NCBI GenBank assembly: GCA_001782805.1
Contig: MFPT01000019.1
Location: 1 to 64,000, forward strand
Direction of reading: 5' to 3'
From: Candidatus Magasanikbacteria bacterium RIFCSPHIGHO2_01_FULL_41_23
GTDB taxonomy: Bacteria; Patescibacteria; ABY1; Magasanikbacterales; UBA922
Length of the DNA: 64,000 nucleotides
In this document: positions 7,193 to 14,853 of the stretch, one piece after another
Position numbering within the stretch: the stretch's first letter is position 1
Layout of the letters: each line of letters starts with the position of its first letter
Made by a program: the position numbers and the translations under genes
Notes under the pieces: generated by a model
What the model saw: the letters and a program-made list of their open reading frames with translations, nothing else
Database searches by the model: none
Told to the model about the DNA's origin: nothing

Positions 7193-8431
7193 ATGAATAA
7201 TCCTTTTGAAAATGCCCTAACCCAATTGAGTCGAGCCGCGAATGTCATGAAATTAGATCCGCAGGTGCACGAAAAGTTAAAATCACCGAAAAAAGTTCAC
7301 AGTGCTTCCATCACTATTATCATGGACAACGGCTCCACCAAAACATTTCCGGCTTGGCGCAGTCAATATAATGACGCGCTTGGTCCGTATAAAGGCGGAA
7401 TTCGTTATCATCCAGGAGTAACCGAAGACGAAGTGAAAGCTTTGTCATTTTGGATGACGATGAAATGTGCGGTCGTGGGTTTGCCACTGGGCGGCGGAAA
7501 AGGTGGAATTATCGTTAATCCCAAAGAATTATCCGAAACTGAATTGGAAAAATTAAGTCGCGGCTATATACAAGCATTTTATCAGCATCTTGGTCCAACC
7601 AAAGATGTTCCAGCTCCGGACGTATATACCAATTCCCAAATTATGGCGTGGATGCTGGATGAGTACGAAAAATTAACGGGCGAGCATGCTCCCGGAATGA
7701 TTACGGGAAAACCATTGTGTTTGGGCGGATCTCGTGGAAGAGACAAAGCCACGGCGCAAGGCGGAGTGTTTGTTTTATTGGAAGCAGTCAAAAAAATGGA
7801 CATGATTCCCAACGAAACAACGGTCGCGATTCAAGGTTTTGGTAATGCGGGCGCGCATATGGCGGAATTATTAGCAGTGCAAGGATTTAAAATTGTGGCA
7901 GTCAGTGATTCCAAAGGCGCGATAAAAAGTGCGAACGCGCTTGATATTTCTGCGCTAACGGCGCACAAAGAAAAAAATAGTGCAGTTACCGGCTTTACCG
8001 GAACAGAAACGATTACCAATGAACAATTACTGGAATTACCAGTGGATATTTTAATTCCGGCGGCTTTGGAAAATCAAATCACGGCCGAAAACGCGGGAAG
8101 AATCAAAGCCAAAATGATTTTGGAATTGGCCAATGGTCCGACCACGCCGGAAGCGGATGCCATTTTGTTTAAAAATAATGTGGTCGTTGTTCCCGATATT
8201 CTCGCCAATGCGGGTGGCGTGACGGTCAGTTATTTTGAACAAGTGCAAAATGCCAGTAATTATTATTGGACGGACGAAGAAGTAATGGAAAAATTGCAAA
8301 AAATAATGATCACTGCTTTTGCCGGAGTTTGGGCAACGAAAGAAAAATATGCCATTGATTTGCGTACGGCCGCTTTTGTTACGGCTTTGGAGCGAGTGGG
8401 CGCGGCTATGAAAGCGCGGGGATTAGTTTAA
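7193..8431 (+). CDS. gdhA: glutamate dehydrogenase
   Basis: A 412-residue Glu/Leu/Phe/Val dehydrogenase that interconverts glutamate with 2-oxoglutarate and ammonia using NAD(P). The dimerisation and substrate domain contains GPYKGGIRYHPGV and the catalytic-lysine region LPLGGGKGGIIVNP; the Rossmann domain shows VAIQGFGNAGAHMAELL near 207-223. Length fits the hexameric class. A TATAAT at 7174-7179, inside the end of trxA, lies 13 bases before the start and could give a short leader. The 3' end overlaps the convergent sigma factor gene by four bases (shared TTTAAA). Confidence 0.94.
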   Translation: MNNPFENALTQLSRAANVMKLDPQVHEKLKSPKKVHSASITIIMDNGSTKTFPAWRSQYNDALGPYKGGIRYHPGVTEDEVKALSFWMTMKCAVVGLPLGGGKGGIIVNPKELSETELEKLSRGYIQAFYQHLGPTKDVPAPDVYTNSQIMAWMLDEYEKLTGEHAPGMITGKPLCLGGSRGRDKATAQGGVFVLLEAVKKMDMIPNETTVAIQGFGNAGAHMAELLAVQGFKIVAVSDSKGAIKSANALDISALTAHKEKNSAVTGFTGTETITNEQLLELPVDILIPAALENQITAENAGRIKAKMILELANGPTTPEADAILFKNNVVVVPDILANAGGVTVSYFEQVQNASNYYWTDEEVMEKLQKIMITAFAGVWATKEKYAIDLRTAAFVTALERVGAAMKARGLV

Positions 8432-9024
8432 ATTTCTTTTTTATCAATTTCTTTACCGACTTCCTTAAACATTTTTCGTAAACGAATAATGCGGCCGTGT
8501 ACAGTAGAAAGTTTCATTTTAAGTTGTTTCGCTATTTCAGCGTACGATAATCCATCAATAAAATAAAGTCGAAAAATAATCCGGTCTTGCTCATCAAGTG
8601 TTTCAATTTTTGCTTCAATATTTTTTATTTTCTCCTGTTCGGTTACATGGGATTCCGGTGAAGTTGGCGGTTGGCCATGCATTCCGTCTATATATGATTC
8701 CCTAATTTTGGCGCTGGATTTTTCAATCACTCTTTTTCTTGCCCACACATCCCGAATTCTATTTTTGAGAATCGTATATAGAAAATTTTTAAGTGAGCCG
8801 GTTGTTTCGTATTCAGGCAATATTTTCCAAAATCTGGTAAATGTTTCTTGGACTAATTCCTCTGCTTCGGCCGCATTTTGCGTTTTATCTATTGCAAAAG
8901 CCATTAGACGATCTTTGTATATATTGAATAACTCAGCAAAAGCATCTTTGTCTCCTTCTTTGGCTCGGATAATGAGGTTAAATTCGTCAATCCGCTGCTC
9001 TCCTGTATGACCATTTTCTGACAT
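8428..9024 (-). CDS. ECF-type sigma-70 family RNA polymerase sigma factor
   Basis: 198 residues with a region 2 core (DAFAELFNIYKDRLMAFA, then AEELVQETFTRFWKILPEY near 55-75) and a C-terminal region 4 helix-turn-helix (LDEQDRIIFRLYFIDGLSYAEIAKQLKMKLSTVHGRIIRLRK cannot be longer than this in the family). No region 3 or 1.1 is present, as in ECF factors. No anti-sigma gene lies beside it, so its signal is unknown. A -10-like TATAAT is at 9050-9045 on the minus strand. It is convergent with gdhA and divergent from the IMPase gene. Confidence 0.88.
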   Translation of the reverse strand: MSENGHTGEQRIDEFNLIIRAKEGDKDAFAELFNIYKDRLMAFAIDKTQNAAEAEELVQETFTRFWKILPEYETTGSLKNFLYTILKNRIRDVWARKRVIEKSSAKIRESYIDGMHGQPPTSPESHVTEQEKIKNIEAKIETLDEQDRIIFRLYFIDGLSYAEIAKQLKMKLSTVHGRIIRLRKMFKEVGKEIDKKEI

Positions 9025-9089
9025 ATATTTTCGATAAGAATAAGATTATAATATCACGAGTTTAGGTCAAAGGTAAACCCTTGATTTTT

Positions 9090-9118
9090 TTGACCCTGCC
9101 GAGTAAAATGGCTATACG
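9090..9118 (+). promoter_or_regulatory. promoter of the IMPase-family gene
   Basis: TTGACC at 9090-9095, 17-base spacer, TATACG at 9113-9118. The leader would be about 14 bases. Confidence 0.6.
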
Positions 9119-9138
9119 CCTTTACTTACTGTATCTTT

Positions 9139-9897
9139 ATGCAAGAATTTTTAAATGAAATTTCAAGACAAGCGGGAGCACTCGCCATGCAGTTTTATAA
9201 GCGGGGAGTGAGTTACTCCACCAAGACCAATCGTCTTGATTTATTGACTGAAGCTGACGTTGCCGTGAGCAAATTTTTAGTGGAAGCGATTCACGCCAAG
9301 TATCCGGATCATCATATCCATAGCGAAGAAATGACCGACGATATCAATACCGGTGCCGAGTATGAATGGGTGATTGATCCAATTGATGGCACATGGAATT
9401 TTGCGAATCACATTCCAATTTGGGGAGTTTTGATTGCTGTAATGCGCAATGGAGCCACGAAATACGCGGCCACATATTTTCCCATTGATGATCATTTATA
9501 TATTGCCGAAAAAGGTTTTGGTGTTTTTTTGAATGGAGAAAAAATTATTGTTTCAGATTACGATTCGCTTGATCGATCAGTCGGGCATTTTTTTGTAAAT
9601 CCCGAGCGTGTTGGAGGTCAAAAGTTGGCGGCTCTTTGGCCTCATCTATTAAATAATAATGTTCGGACAAGAAATTACGCCTGCATGTACGGCGCGGTTT
9701 TGGTGGCGCGTGGTGTGCACAATTTTTATATCAGCAATGGCGGAGTGGATCATGATCATCTCGCGCCTGTTTTAATTTGCGAAGAGGCCGGTGCAGTGGT
9801 CACTAATAGTTTTGGTGAGCCATGGAAACGAGGGATGAAAGATATGGTGATTGCCGGGCCACAATTACATCCGAAAATTCTTGAGTTGTTTAATTAA
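9139..9897 (+). CDS. inositol monophosphatase family protein
   Basis: A 252-residue Mg-dependent sugar-phosphate or nucleotide phosphatase of the IMPase/FBPase/CysQ fold. Metal ligands are visible: SEEMTDD (Glu near 66), then DPIDGTWNFANHIP (near 84-97) and the C-terminal GGVDHDHLAPVLICEEAGAV, where the family has a W-D-x-A-A motif; here the Asp is kept but Trp and the Ala pair are changed. The substrate could be inositol phosphate, 3'-phosphoadenosine phosphate or fructose bisphosphate; sequence does not decide. It has its own promoter and a family B element follows the stop. Confidence 0.88.
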   Translation: MQEFLNEISRQAGALAMQFYKRGVSYSTKTNRLDLLTEADVAVSKFLVEAIHAKYPDHHIHSEEMTDDINTGAEYEWVIDPIDGTWNFANHIPIWGVLIAVMRNGATKYAATYFPIDDHLYIAEKGFGVFLNGEKIIVSDYDSLDRSVGHFFVNPERVGGQKLAALWPHLLNNNVRTRNYACMYGAVLVARGVHNFYISNGGVDHDHLAPVLICEEAGAVVTNSFGEPWKRGMKDMVIAGPQLHPKILELFN

Positions 9898-9914
9898 TAA
9901 ATACTTCAAGGAAA

Positions 9915-10023
9915 TTAAAATAAAAATTCACTGCAAATCTTTTTATGAAAACCTCGTAAACATCGGTTTCAAAAAAGCTACAGGAGTTTATCCCGACTTG
10001 TCGGGATTCCATTTTTATTTTAA
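9915..10023. repeat. family B hairpin element, copy 2
   Basis: Outer 13-bp stem TTAAAATAAAAAT (9915-9927) / ATTTTTATTTTAA (10011-10023). Left internal strand TCACTGCAAATC, second stem CTTTTT..GAAA.CC / GG.TTTC.AAAAAAG, loop with TCGTAAACATC, right strand GCT..TTTATCC..TTCCA. Compared with the copy at 27001 the tip stem is different in sequence on both sides, while the loop and internal strands are kept. It lies between the IMPase and leuS genes. Confidence 0.7.
9991..10006. repeat. palindromic repeat TCCCGACTTGTCGGGA
   Basis: A perfect 16-base palindrome around TT, inserted in the right strand of the family B element where copy 27001 reads straight from TTTATCC to the TTCCA end. It appears to be a second repeat type. 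Confidence 0.6.
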
Positions 10024-10041
10024 AAAATTCACTTTTAATAT

Positions 10042-12933
10042 ATGAATAAATATAATCCCCAAGAAATTGAATTAAAATGGCAAAAATTTTGGGAAGAAAA
10101 TAAAACGTTTGCGGTTACTGAAGATTCGACCAAAGAAAAATTTTACGGCCTGATTGAGTTTCCGTATCCGAGTGGCGCGGGTTTGCATGTGGGGCATCCG
10201 CGGTCGTACACGGCCATGGACGTGATTACGCGGCAAAAACGCATGGAAGGCAAAAATGTTTTGTTCCCGATTGGGTTTGATTCATTTGGTTTGCCGACGG
10301 AAAATTTTGCCATTAAAACCGGTCGGCCGCCTGCGGAAATTACGGCTGAAAATATTACCACGTTTACGCGTCAGCTCAAGTCGCTGGGTTTTGGATTTGA
10401 CTGGAATCGCGCGGTGACCACGAGCGAGCCGGAATATTACAAATGGACGCAGTGGATTTTTTTGCAATTGTATAAACATGGTTTGGCGTACAAAGCGAAC
10501 CAGCCAATCAATTGGTGTCCGAAAGATAAAATTGGTTTGGCGAATGAAGAAGTAGTGACCCATTCGACAAGCTCAGGGCAAGTCAGTTGTTGCGAACGGT
10601 GCGGCAGCACAGTAGAAAAACGGAACAAAGAACAATGGATGCTGGCGATTACCAAATACGCGGACAAATTGTTGGAAGGCCTGAATGAAGTGGATTATAT
10701 TTCGCGCGCCAAAGTGCAACAAGAAAATTGGATTGGAAAAAGTGAGGGCGCGGAAATTAATTTTGCCTTGAATGTTCCGAGACAAGATTTAGGGAAACAT
10801 AGTGTAACGGTTTTTACCACGCGACCCGATACTATTTTTGGCGCGTCGTTTTTGGCAATTTCAGCCGAGCTGGCGCAAAAATGGATAGATGTAGGCTGGC
10901 AGGCGAGTGAGGAGGTAAAAAAATACATTGTGGAAACTTTGCAGGGTCGGACGACCGCGGTGGCGCGCGAAGATATTGAGAAAACCGGTGTTGACTCGGG
11001 AATTATCGCAATCAATCCGGTCAATAATGAATCAATTCCTGTTTGGATTGTGAATTATGTGTTGGGTGATGTGGGCACTGGTGCAATTATGGCTGTGCCG
11101 GCGCACGATGAACGAGACTTTGAGTTTGCACAGAAATATAATTTGCCAACAAAAGAAGTGGTAATCAAACAATTAGGCGAGAGAGTGGATGGTAGTGAAG
11201 TTAGAAATACTGCGCGGGGGATTTGTGTTCGAGATGGGAAATTATTAATAACCCGCAATAAGAAAATGGGTGAATATCTTTTGGTAGGTGGAGGAATTGA
11301 TAATAAAGAAAGTCCAACCGGTGCATTATTGAGGGAAATAAAAGAAGAAACTGGTTATTGTAATATAAAAATTTCTTCATATCTTGGCACTGTTGAACAT
11401 AATTATTTTCATACCCAACATAAAAAAAATTTACATGCGTTGGTGGCGGGCTTCGTATTTGAATTAGAAAATGAAGAAACAGTACCCCGCGTTGAAAATG
11501 AAATTCAAAAAGCTAATATTCTGTGGTTGCCGGTTGCCGAAGCGATTGAAAAATTTGAAAATAGTCCGTCATTTTGTCGGGAAGTTGAATTTATTGAACG
11601 CTATTTGCAAAAAAAAGGCCTGCCGTTTACTGAAAATGGTGTGGCGTATAATTCTGATTTCTTAAATGAACTGCCGACTCCCGAAGCCAAAGAAAAAATG
11701 ATTCAATGGCTTGAAGAAAAAAGAGTCGGCAAACGTAAAAAAAATTACAAACTCCGCGACTGGGTTTTTTCGCGCCAGCGATATTGGGGCGAACCGATTC
11801 CATTGGTTTTTTGTGAGAATTGTAAAGGTTGGATCCCGCTTCCTGAAGATCAGCTTCCTTTAAAGCTACCACACGTTGAAAAATATTTGCCGACGGACAC
11901 GGGCGAATCACCGCTCGCGCCAATGACGGATTGGGTAAATACGACTTGTCCGCAGTGTGGCGGTCCAGCGCGGCGGGAAACTGATACAATGCCGAATTGG
12001 GCTGGATCAAGTTGGTATTGGTTACGCTATTGTGATCCGCATAATGTTGAGCAATTGGCGTCAAAAGAAAAGTTAAATTATTGGCAACCAGTGGATTGGT
12101 ACAACGGCGGCATGGAGCACACGGTTTTGCATTTGTTGTATTCGCGTTTTTGGAATCAATTTTTGTACGACATTGGCGTGGTGCCCACGCGCGAGCCGTA
12201 CAAAAAACGGACGAGTCACGGTATGATTTTGGCGAGTGATGGTCAAAAAATGAGTAAAAGTTTGGGCAATGTGGTGAATCCAGATGAAATGGTCGAGCAG
12301 TTCGGTGCCGACGCCCTGCGCGTATACATTTTATTTATGGGGCCGTTTGACCAGGCCGTGGCGTGGGATACAAATGGACTTGTTGGTGTGCGGAGATTTT
12401 TGGAAAGAGTGTGGAATTTGCAGGAAAAAATTTACGATAACATCCCAGCAATTGTCGGGCAAATAACAGATAACAAAATTCAGACTGTTTTGCATCAAAC
12501 CATTAAGAAGATTACTGAGGATATTGCCGCGATGCGATTCAATACTGCAATTGCGAAATTGATGGAGTTGAGTAATGAAATGGGTACGCGGGAAAAAATT
12601 GCGCGCGAAGATTATCATATATTTATAAAATTACTCGCTCCATTCGCGCCGCATATTACCGAGGAATTGTGGAATCTATTTGGCACCGGCGATTCAGTCG
12701 CATATGCGCCGTGGCCACAATATGATTCTGAATTAATCATAGAAGCCGAAATAATCATTGTAGTACAAGTCAACGGTAAAGTCCGCGATCAATTGACTGT
12801 CTCGCCGGAAATTAGTGAAGAAGAAATAAAACAAATGGCGTTGTCGTCCGAGAAAGTGATGAAGTGGTTAGAAGGGAAAGAGCCGAAGAAGGTGATTTAT
12901 GTTAAGGGAAAGTTGGTGAGTGTGGTGGTATAA
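10042..12933 (+). CDS. leuS: leucyl-tRNA synthetase with a Nudix domain inserted in the editing domain
   Basis: 963 residues; joins leucine to tRNA-Leu. Class I signatures are intact: PYPSGAGLHVGHPRS (HIGH-type) and DGQKMSKSLGN (KMSKS). The zinc knuckle (NWCPKDK..CCERCG) carries an in-frame STSSGQ peptide (175-180) from a palindromic repeat. After the editing-domain motif GTGAIMAVPAHDERDFEFA, residues about 378-525 form a full Nudix hydrolase domain with a perfect Nudix box (417-439: G-x5-E-x7-REIKEETGY). The normal editing-domain sequence resumes at PFTENGVAYNSDFLNEL. The C-terminal anticodon-binding domain and end are normal. Without the insert the protein would be about 815 residues, the usual size. 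Confidence 0.96.
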   Translation: MNKYNPQEIELKWQKFWEENKTFAVTEDSTKEKFYGLIEFPYPSGAGLHVGHPRSYTAMDVITRQKRMEGKNVLFPIGFDSFGLPTENFAIKTGRPPAEITAENITTFTRQLKSLGFGFDWNRAVTTSEPEYYKWTQWIFLQLYKHGLAYKANQPINWCPKDKIGLANEEVVTHSTSSGQVSCCERCGSTVEKRNKEQWMLAITKYADKLLEGLNEVDYISRAKVQQENWIGKSEGAEINFALNVPRQDLGKHSVTVFTTRPDTIFGASFLAISAELAQKWIDVGWQASEEVKKYIVETLQGRTTAVAREDIEKTGVDSGIIAINPVNNESIPVWIVNYVLGDVGTGAIMAVPAHDERDFEFAQKYNLPTKEVVIKQLGERVDGSEVRNTARGICVRDGKLLITRNKKMGEYLLVGGGIDNKESPTGALLREIKEETGYCNIKISSYLGTVEHNYFHTQHKKNLHALVAGFVFELENEETVPRVENEIQKANILWLPVAEAIEKFENSPSFCREVEFIERYLQKKGLPFTENGVAYNSDFLNELPTPEAKEKMIQWLEEKRVGKRKKNYKLRDWVFSRQRYWGEPIPLVFCENCKGWIPLPEDQLPLKLPHVEKYLPTDTGESPLAPMTDWVNTTCPQCGGPARRETDTMPNWAGSSWYWLRYCDPHNVEQLASKEKLNYWQPVDWYNGGMEHTVLHLLYSRFWNQFLYDIGVVPTREPYKKRTSHGMILASDGQKMSKSLGNVVNPDEMVEQFGADALRVYILFMGPFDQAVAWDTNGLVGVRRFLERVWNLQEKIYDNIPAIVGQITDNKIQTVLHQTIKKITEDIAAMRFNTAIAKLMELSNEMGTREKIAREDYHIFIKLLAPFAPHITEELWNLFGTGDSVAYAPWPQYDSELIIEAEIIIVVQVNGKVRDQLTVSPEISEEEIKQMALSSEKVMKWLEGKEPKKVIYVKGKLVSVVV
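10563..10578. repeat. palindromic repeat inside leuS
   Basis: TTCGACAAGCTCAGGG read in frame as S-T-S-S-G-Q within the zinc knuckle of LeuRS, between the two cysteine pairs. Confidence 0.85.
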
Positions 12934-13087
12934 AAAGTTATTTATTTTATTAAGAAGTATTTAAAAAATTAGTTGGAGAGGGTACTATTTTGGATTTTAG
13001 AGATTAACTTCTGTCGTGTTTGTTATTGGTTTTTTATTATCCACACTCTCACTTTGGTTCGTGAAGAAAAAATGAATAAAAAAGCGA

Positions 13088-13116
13088 TTGACGTCGGAAT
13101 AGTTTTGCGCTAAAAT
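13088..13116 (+). promoter_or_regulatory. promoter of the 13190 operon
   Basis: TTGACG at 13088-13093, 17-base spacer, TAAAAT at 13111-13116. The leader would be about 65-70 bases. Confidence 0.55.
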
Positions 13117-13189
13117 AAAAATAGCTAAAGATTCTACTGACTAGAAAAGATGAAATGGAGTTCATTATTATTTTTTTGTTATTTGTTAT

Positions 13190-13690
13190 ATGTTTCAAGA
13201 AATAGAAAGATTTATAAATATAGTTGGCATACCATCATTATTGCTGGGTTTTTTGTACATCGGCAAGAGATTACAATTGTTGGATGATATTAATAACACT
13301 GTCAAAAGCCTAAAGCATAATATAAAGGTCATTTGCGACCATTTGATTAGCAAGTTTGATGGTTTTGATCATACGTTGCTCGTTAACTACAGCCCACTTA
13401 AGCTTAAGCCAGAGGCGGTCAAACTTTTGGAAATTATTGGGTTTATTGAAATGTTTAAACAACATAAACAAGACTTTTTTGATTTAATAAATAACGAGCA
13501 ACCAAAAACCAAGTTTGACGTTGAATTGCAGAGTATTAAAGCAGTCCTAATATTATTTGAGAAGGATTATTTTACTGAGGTTAAAAATTACTTGTACAAC
13601 AATCCTAATGTTGAGTACAAAAAATTTGCGCAAGTCTTGGGTATTTATGTGCGGGACAAGTATTTTAATGAACATAAGATGATTTTATGA
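13190..13690 (+). CDS. hypothetical protein with N-terminal membrane segment
   Basis: A 166-residue protein I do not recognise. Residues about 5-28 are hydrophobic (INIVGIPSLLLGFLYIGKRL) and resemble the N-terminal anchor of small phage- or plasmid-type hypothetical proteins; the rest is soluble, mixed helical, rich in Lys, Phe and Asn, without Cys or metal motifs. It has its own promoter. The stop codon overlaps the start of a 28-codon frame (ATGA), suggesting translational coupling. More AT-rich wording than its neighbours hints at acquired DNA, but this is weak. Confidence 0.6.
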   Translation: MFQEIERFINIVGIPSLLLGFLYIGKRLQLLDDINNTVKSLKHNIKVICDHLISKFDGFDHTLLVNYSPLKLKPEAVKLLEIIGFIEMFKQHKQDFFDLINNEQPKTKFDVELQSIKAVLILFEKDYFTEVKNYLYNNPNVEYKKFAQVLGIYVRDKYFNEHKMIL

Positions 13691-13773
13691 ATACACCCAA
13701 CCAAGACTACGAAAAATTAAGAGAACTTGAAGAATCTTTGTGGCGTGCTGAAACCAGATTTGATTTTAATTAA
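13687..13773 (+). pseudogene. 28-residue fragment of a DUF4440/NTF2-like protein
   Basis: ATG overlaps the previous stop. The translation ends in LRELEESLWRAETRFDFN. The motif L-E-E-S-L-W-x-x-E-T-R-F-D is, from memory, the N-terminal signature of DUF4440 (SnoaL/NTF2-like) proteins, which normally continue for about 100 residues. Here the frame stops at once, and no continuation is visible downstream, so it is best read as a remnant. It could still be a real short peptide. Confidence 0.45.
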
Positions 13774-13791
13774 AATTGAATAATCCTAAAG

Positions 13792-13840
13792 TATAATTAT
13801 CGCATTAACATTCTTCTTCGCCACTAAAGGAGGCAAAGAA
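13792..13840 (+). promoter_or_regulatory. msrB promoter and leader hairpin
   Basis: TATAAT at 13792-13797 without a good -35. The leader contains a hairpin TTCTTCGCC (13814-13822) / GGCAAAGAA (13832-13840) whose loop region includes AGGAGG, a rare strong Shine-Dalgarno-like sequence, but about 30 bases before the ATG. Confidence 0.4.
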
Positions 13841-13863
13841 TTACATTTTTGTTTTTTTATTTT

Positions 13864-14229
13864 ATGAATTTTAATCTTTTAACCCCCGAAGAAGAAGCGG
13901 TAATTATCCACAAAGGCACCGAAGTGCCCGGCACCGGCGAATACGATGATTTTTTTGTGGAAGGGACATACACCTGCCGTCGCTGTACTGCGCCGCTTTA
14001 TGAATCTACGGCCAAATTTCATTCCGGTTGTGGCTGGCCAAGTTTTGATCAGGAAATTTCCGGCGCGGTAAAACATATTCCGGATCCCGATGGCCGGCGT
14101 ACGGAAATCGTTTGTAATAATTGCGACGGACATTTGGGTCATATTTTTCTCGGCGAGCGATTTACGCTAAAAAATACGCGACACTGTGTTAATTCCGTCT
14201 CACTTAAATTTATTCCGAAATCAATCTAG
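13864..14229 (+). CDS. msrB: peptide methionine (R)-S-oxide reductase MsrB
   Basis: A 121-residue repair enzyme reducing the R form of methionine sulfoxide. Zinc cysteines are present as CRRC (near 39-42) and CNNC (near 86-89), the fold motif GCGWPSFDQ is intact, and the catalytic Cys lies in TRHCVNS near the C-terminus. ATG 13864 is chosen over an in-frame TTG at 13849. It lies 38 bases before msrA; together they reduce both stereoisomers, probably using thioredoxin. Confidence 0.96.
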   Translation: MNFNLLTPEEEAVIIHKGTEVPGTGEYDDFFVEGTYTCRRCTAPLYESTAKFHSGCGWPSFDQEISGAVKHIPDPDGRRTEIVCNNCDGHLGHIFLGERFTLKNTRHCVNSVSLKFIPKSI

Positions 14230-14248
14230 TATTATTTAAGTAATACTA
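14227..14248 (+). other. hairpin at the msrB stop
   Basis: TAGTATTA / TAATACTA arms with a 6-base loop; the left arm contains the TAG stop of msrB. Weak T content follows, so termination is possible but not strong. Confidence 0.4.
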
Positions 14249-14267
14249 TATTTTCAATTATTTTTTT

Positions 14268-14813
14268 ATGTCAAACTCAACAGAAACAATAGTTTTTGGC
14301 GGTGGATGTTTTTGGTGCATTGAAGCGGTTTTTCAAATGCTTCGCGGTGTTGAATCTGTTACTTCAGGTTATGCCGGTGGTGAAAAATCCGACCCAAATT
14401 ATTATCAAGTTGTAAACGGCAACAGTGGTCATGCCGAAGTCGTGCAAATTGAATATGATCCGGTCGCTGTTAGTCTGGAAAATTTGTACGCGGTATTTTT
14501 TACCACGCACGATCCAACCACGCGCAATCGCCAAGGGGCAGATGTGGGCACGCAATATCGTTCAGTAATTTATTATACCACTCCGGAACAAAAAATCGCG
14601 GCGGAAAATTATATAGAAAAATTAACTGATGCCAAAGTTTTTGTAAATCCGATTGTGACTGAACTTGAAGCATTGCAGAAATTTTATCCGGCAGAGACTT
14701 ATCACCAGAATTATTATCAAAATAATCAAGACAGTAATCCATACTGTCAAGTTGTCATTGATCCAAAGATTGCCAAAATTCGTCAACAATACGCGCATTT
14801 GCTGAAAAAGTAA
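14268..14813 (+). CDS. msrA: peptide methionine (S)-S-oxide reductase MsrA
   Basis: A 181-residue repair enzyme for the S form of methionine sulfoxide. The catalytic motif GGGCFWCIEAVF lies at about 10-21, and the conserved GHAEVVQIEYDP and HDPTTRNRQGADVGTQYRS blocks are intact. The fold ends in the usual YHQNYYQNN segment. Length is normal. It follows msrB on the same strand and is probably transcribed with it. Confidence 0.96.
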   Translation: MSNSTETIVFGGGCFWCIEAVFQMLRGVESVTSGYAGGEKSDPNYYQVVNGNSGHAEVVQIEYDPVAVSLENLYAVFFTTHDPTTRNRQGADVGTQYRSVIYYTTPEQKIAAENYIEKLTDAKVFVNPIVTELEALQKFYPAETYHQNYYQNNQDSNPYCQVVIDPKIAKIRQQYAHLLKK

Positions 14814-14853
14814 AAATAGTTAGTTGTTGTAATAAATTGGGCACAAACAATAT

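Noticed and set aside
11173..11616. Nudix segment of LeuRS as an intein
   Set aside because: There are no intein splice motifs (Cys/Ser at the start, HN at the end), and the sequence is a complete Nudix fold.
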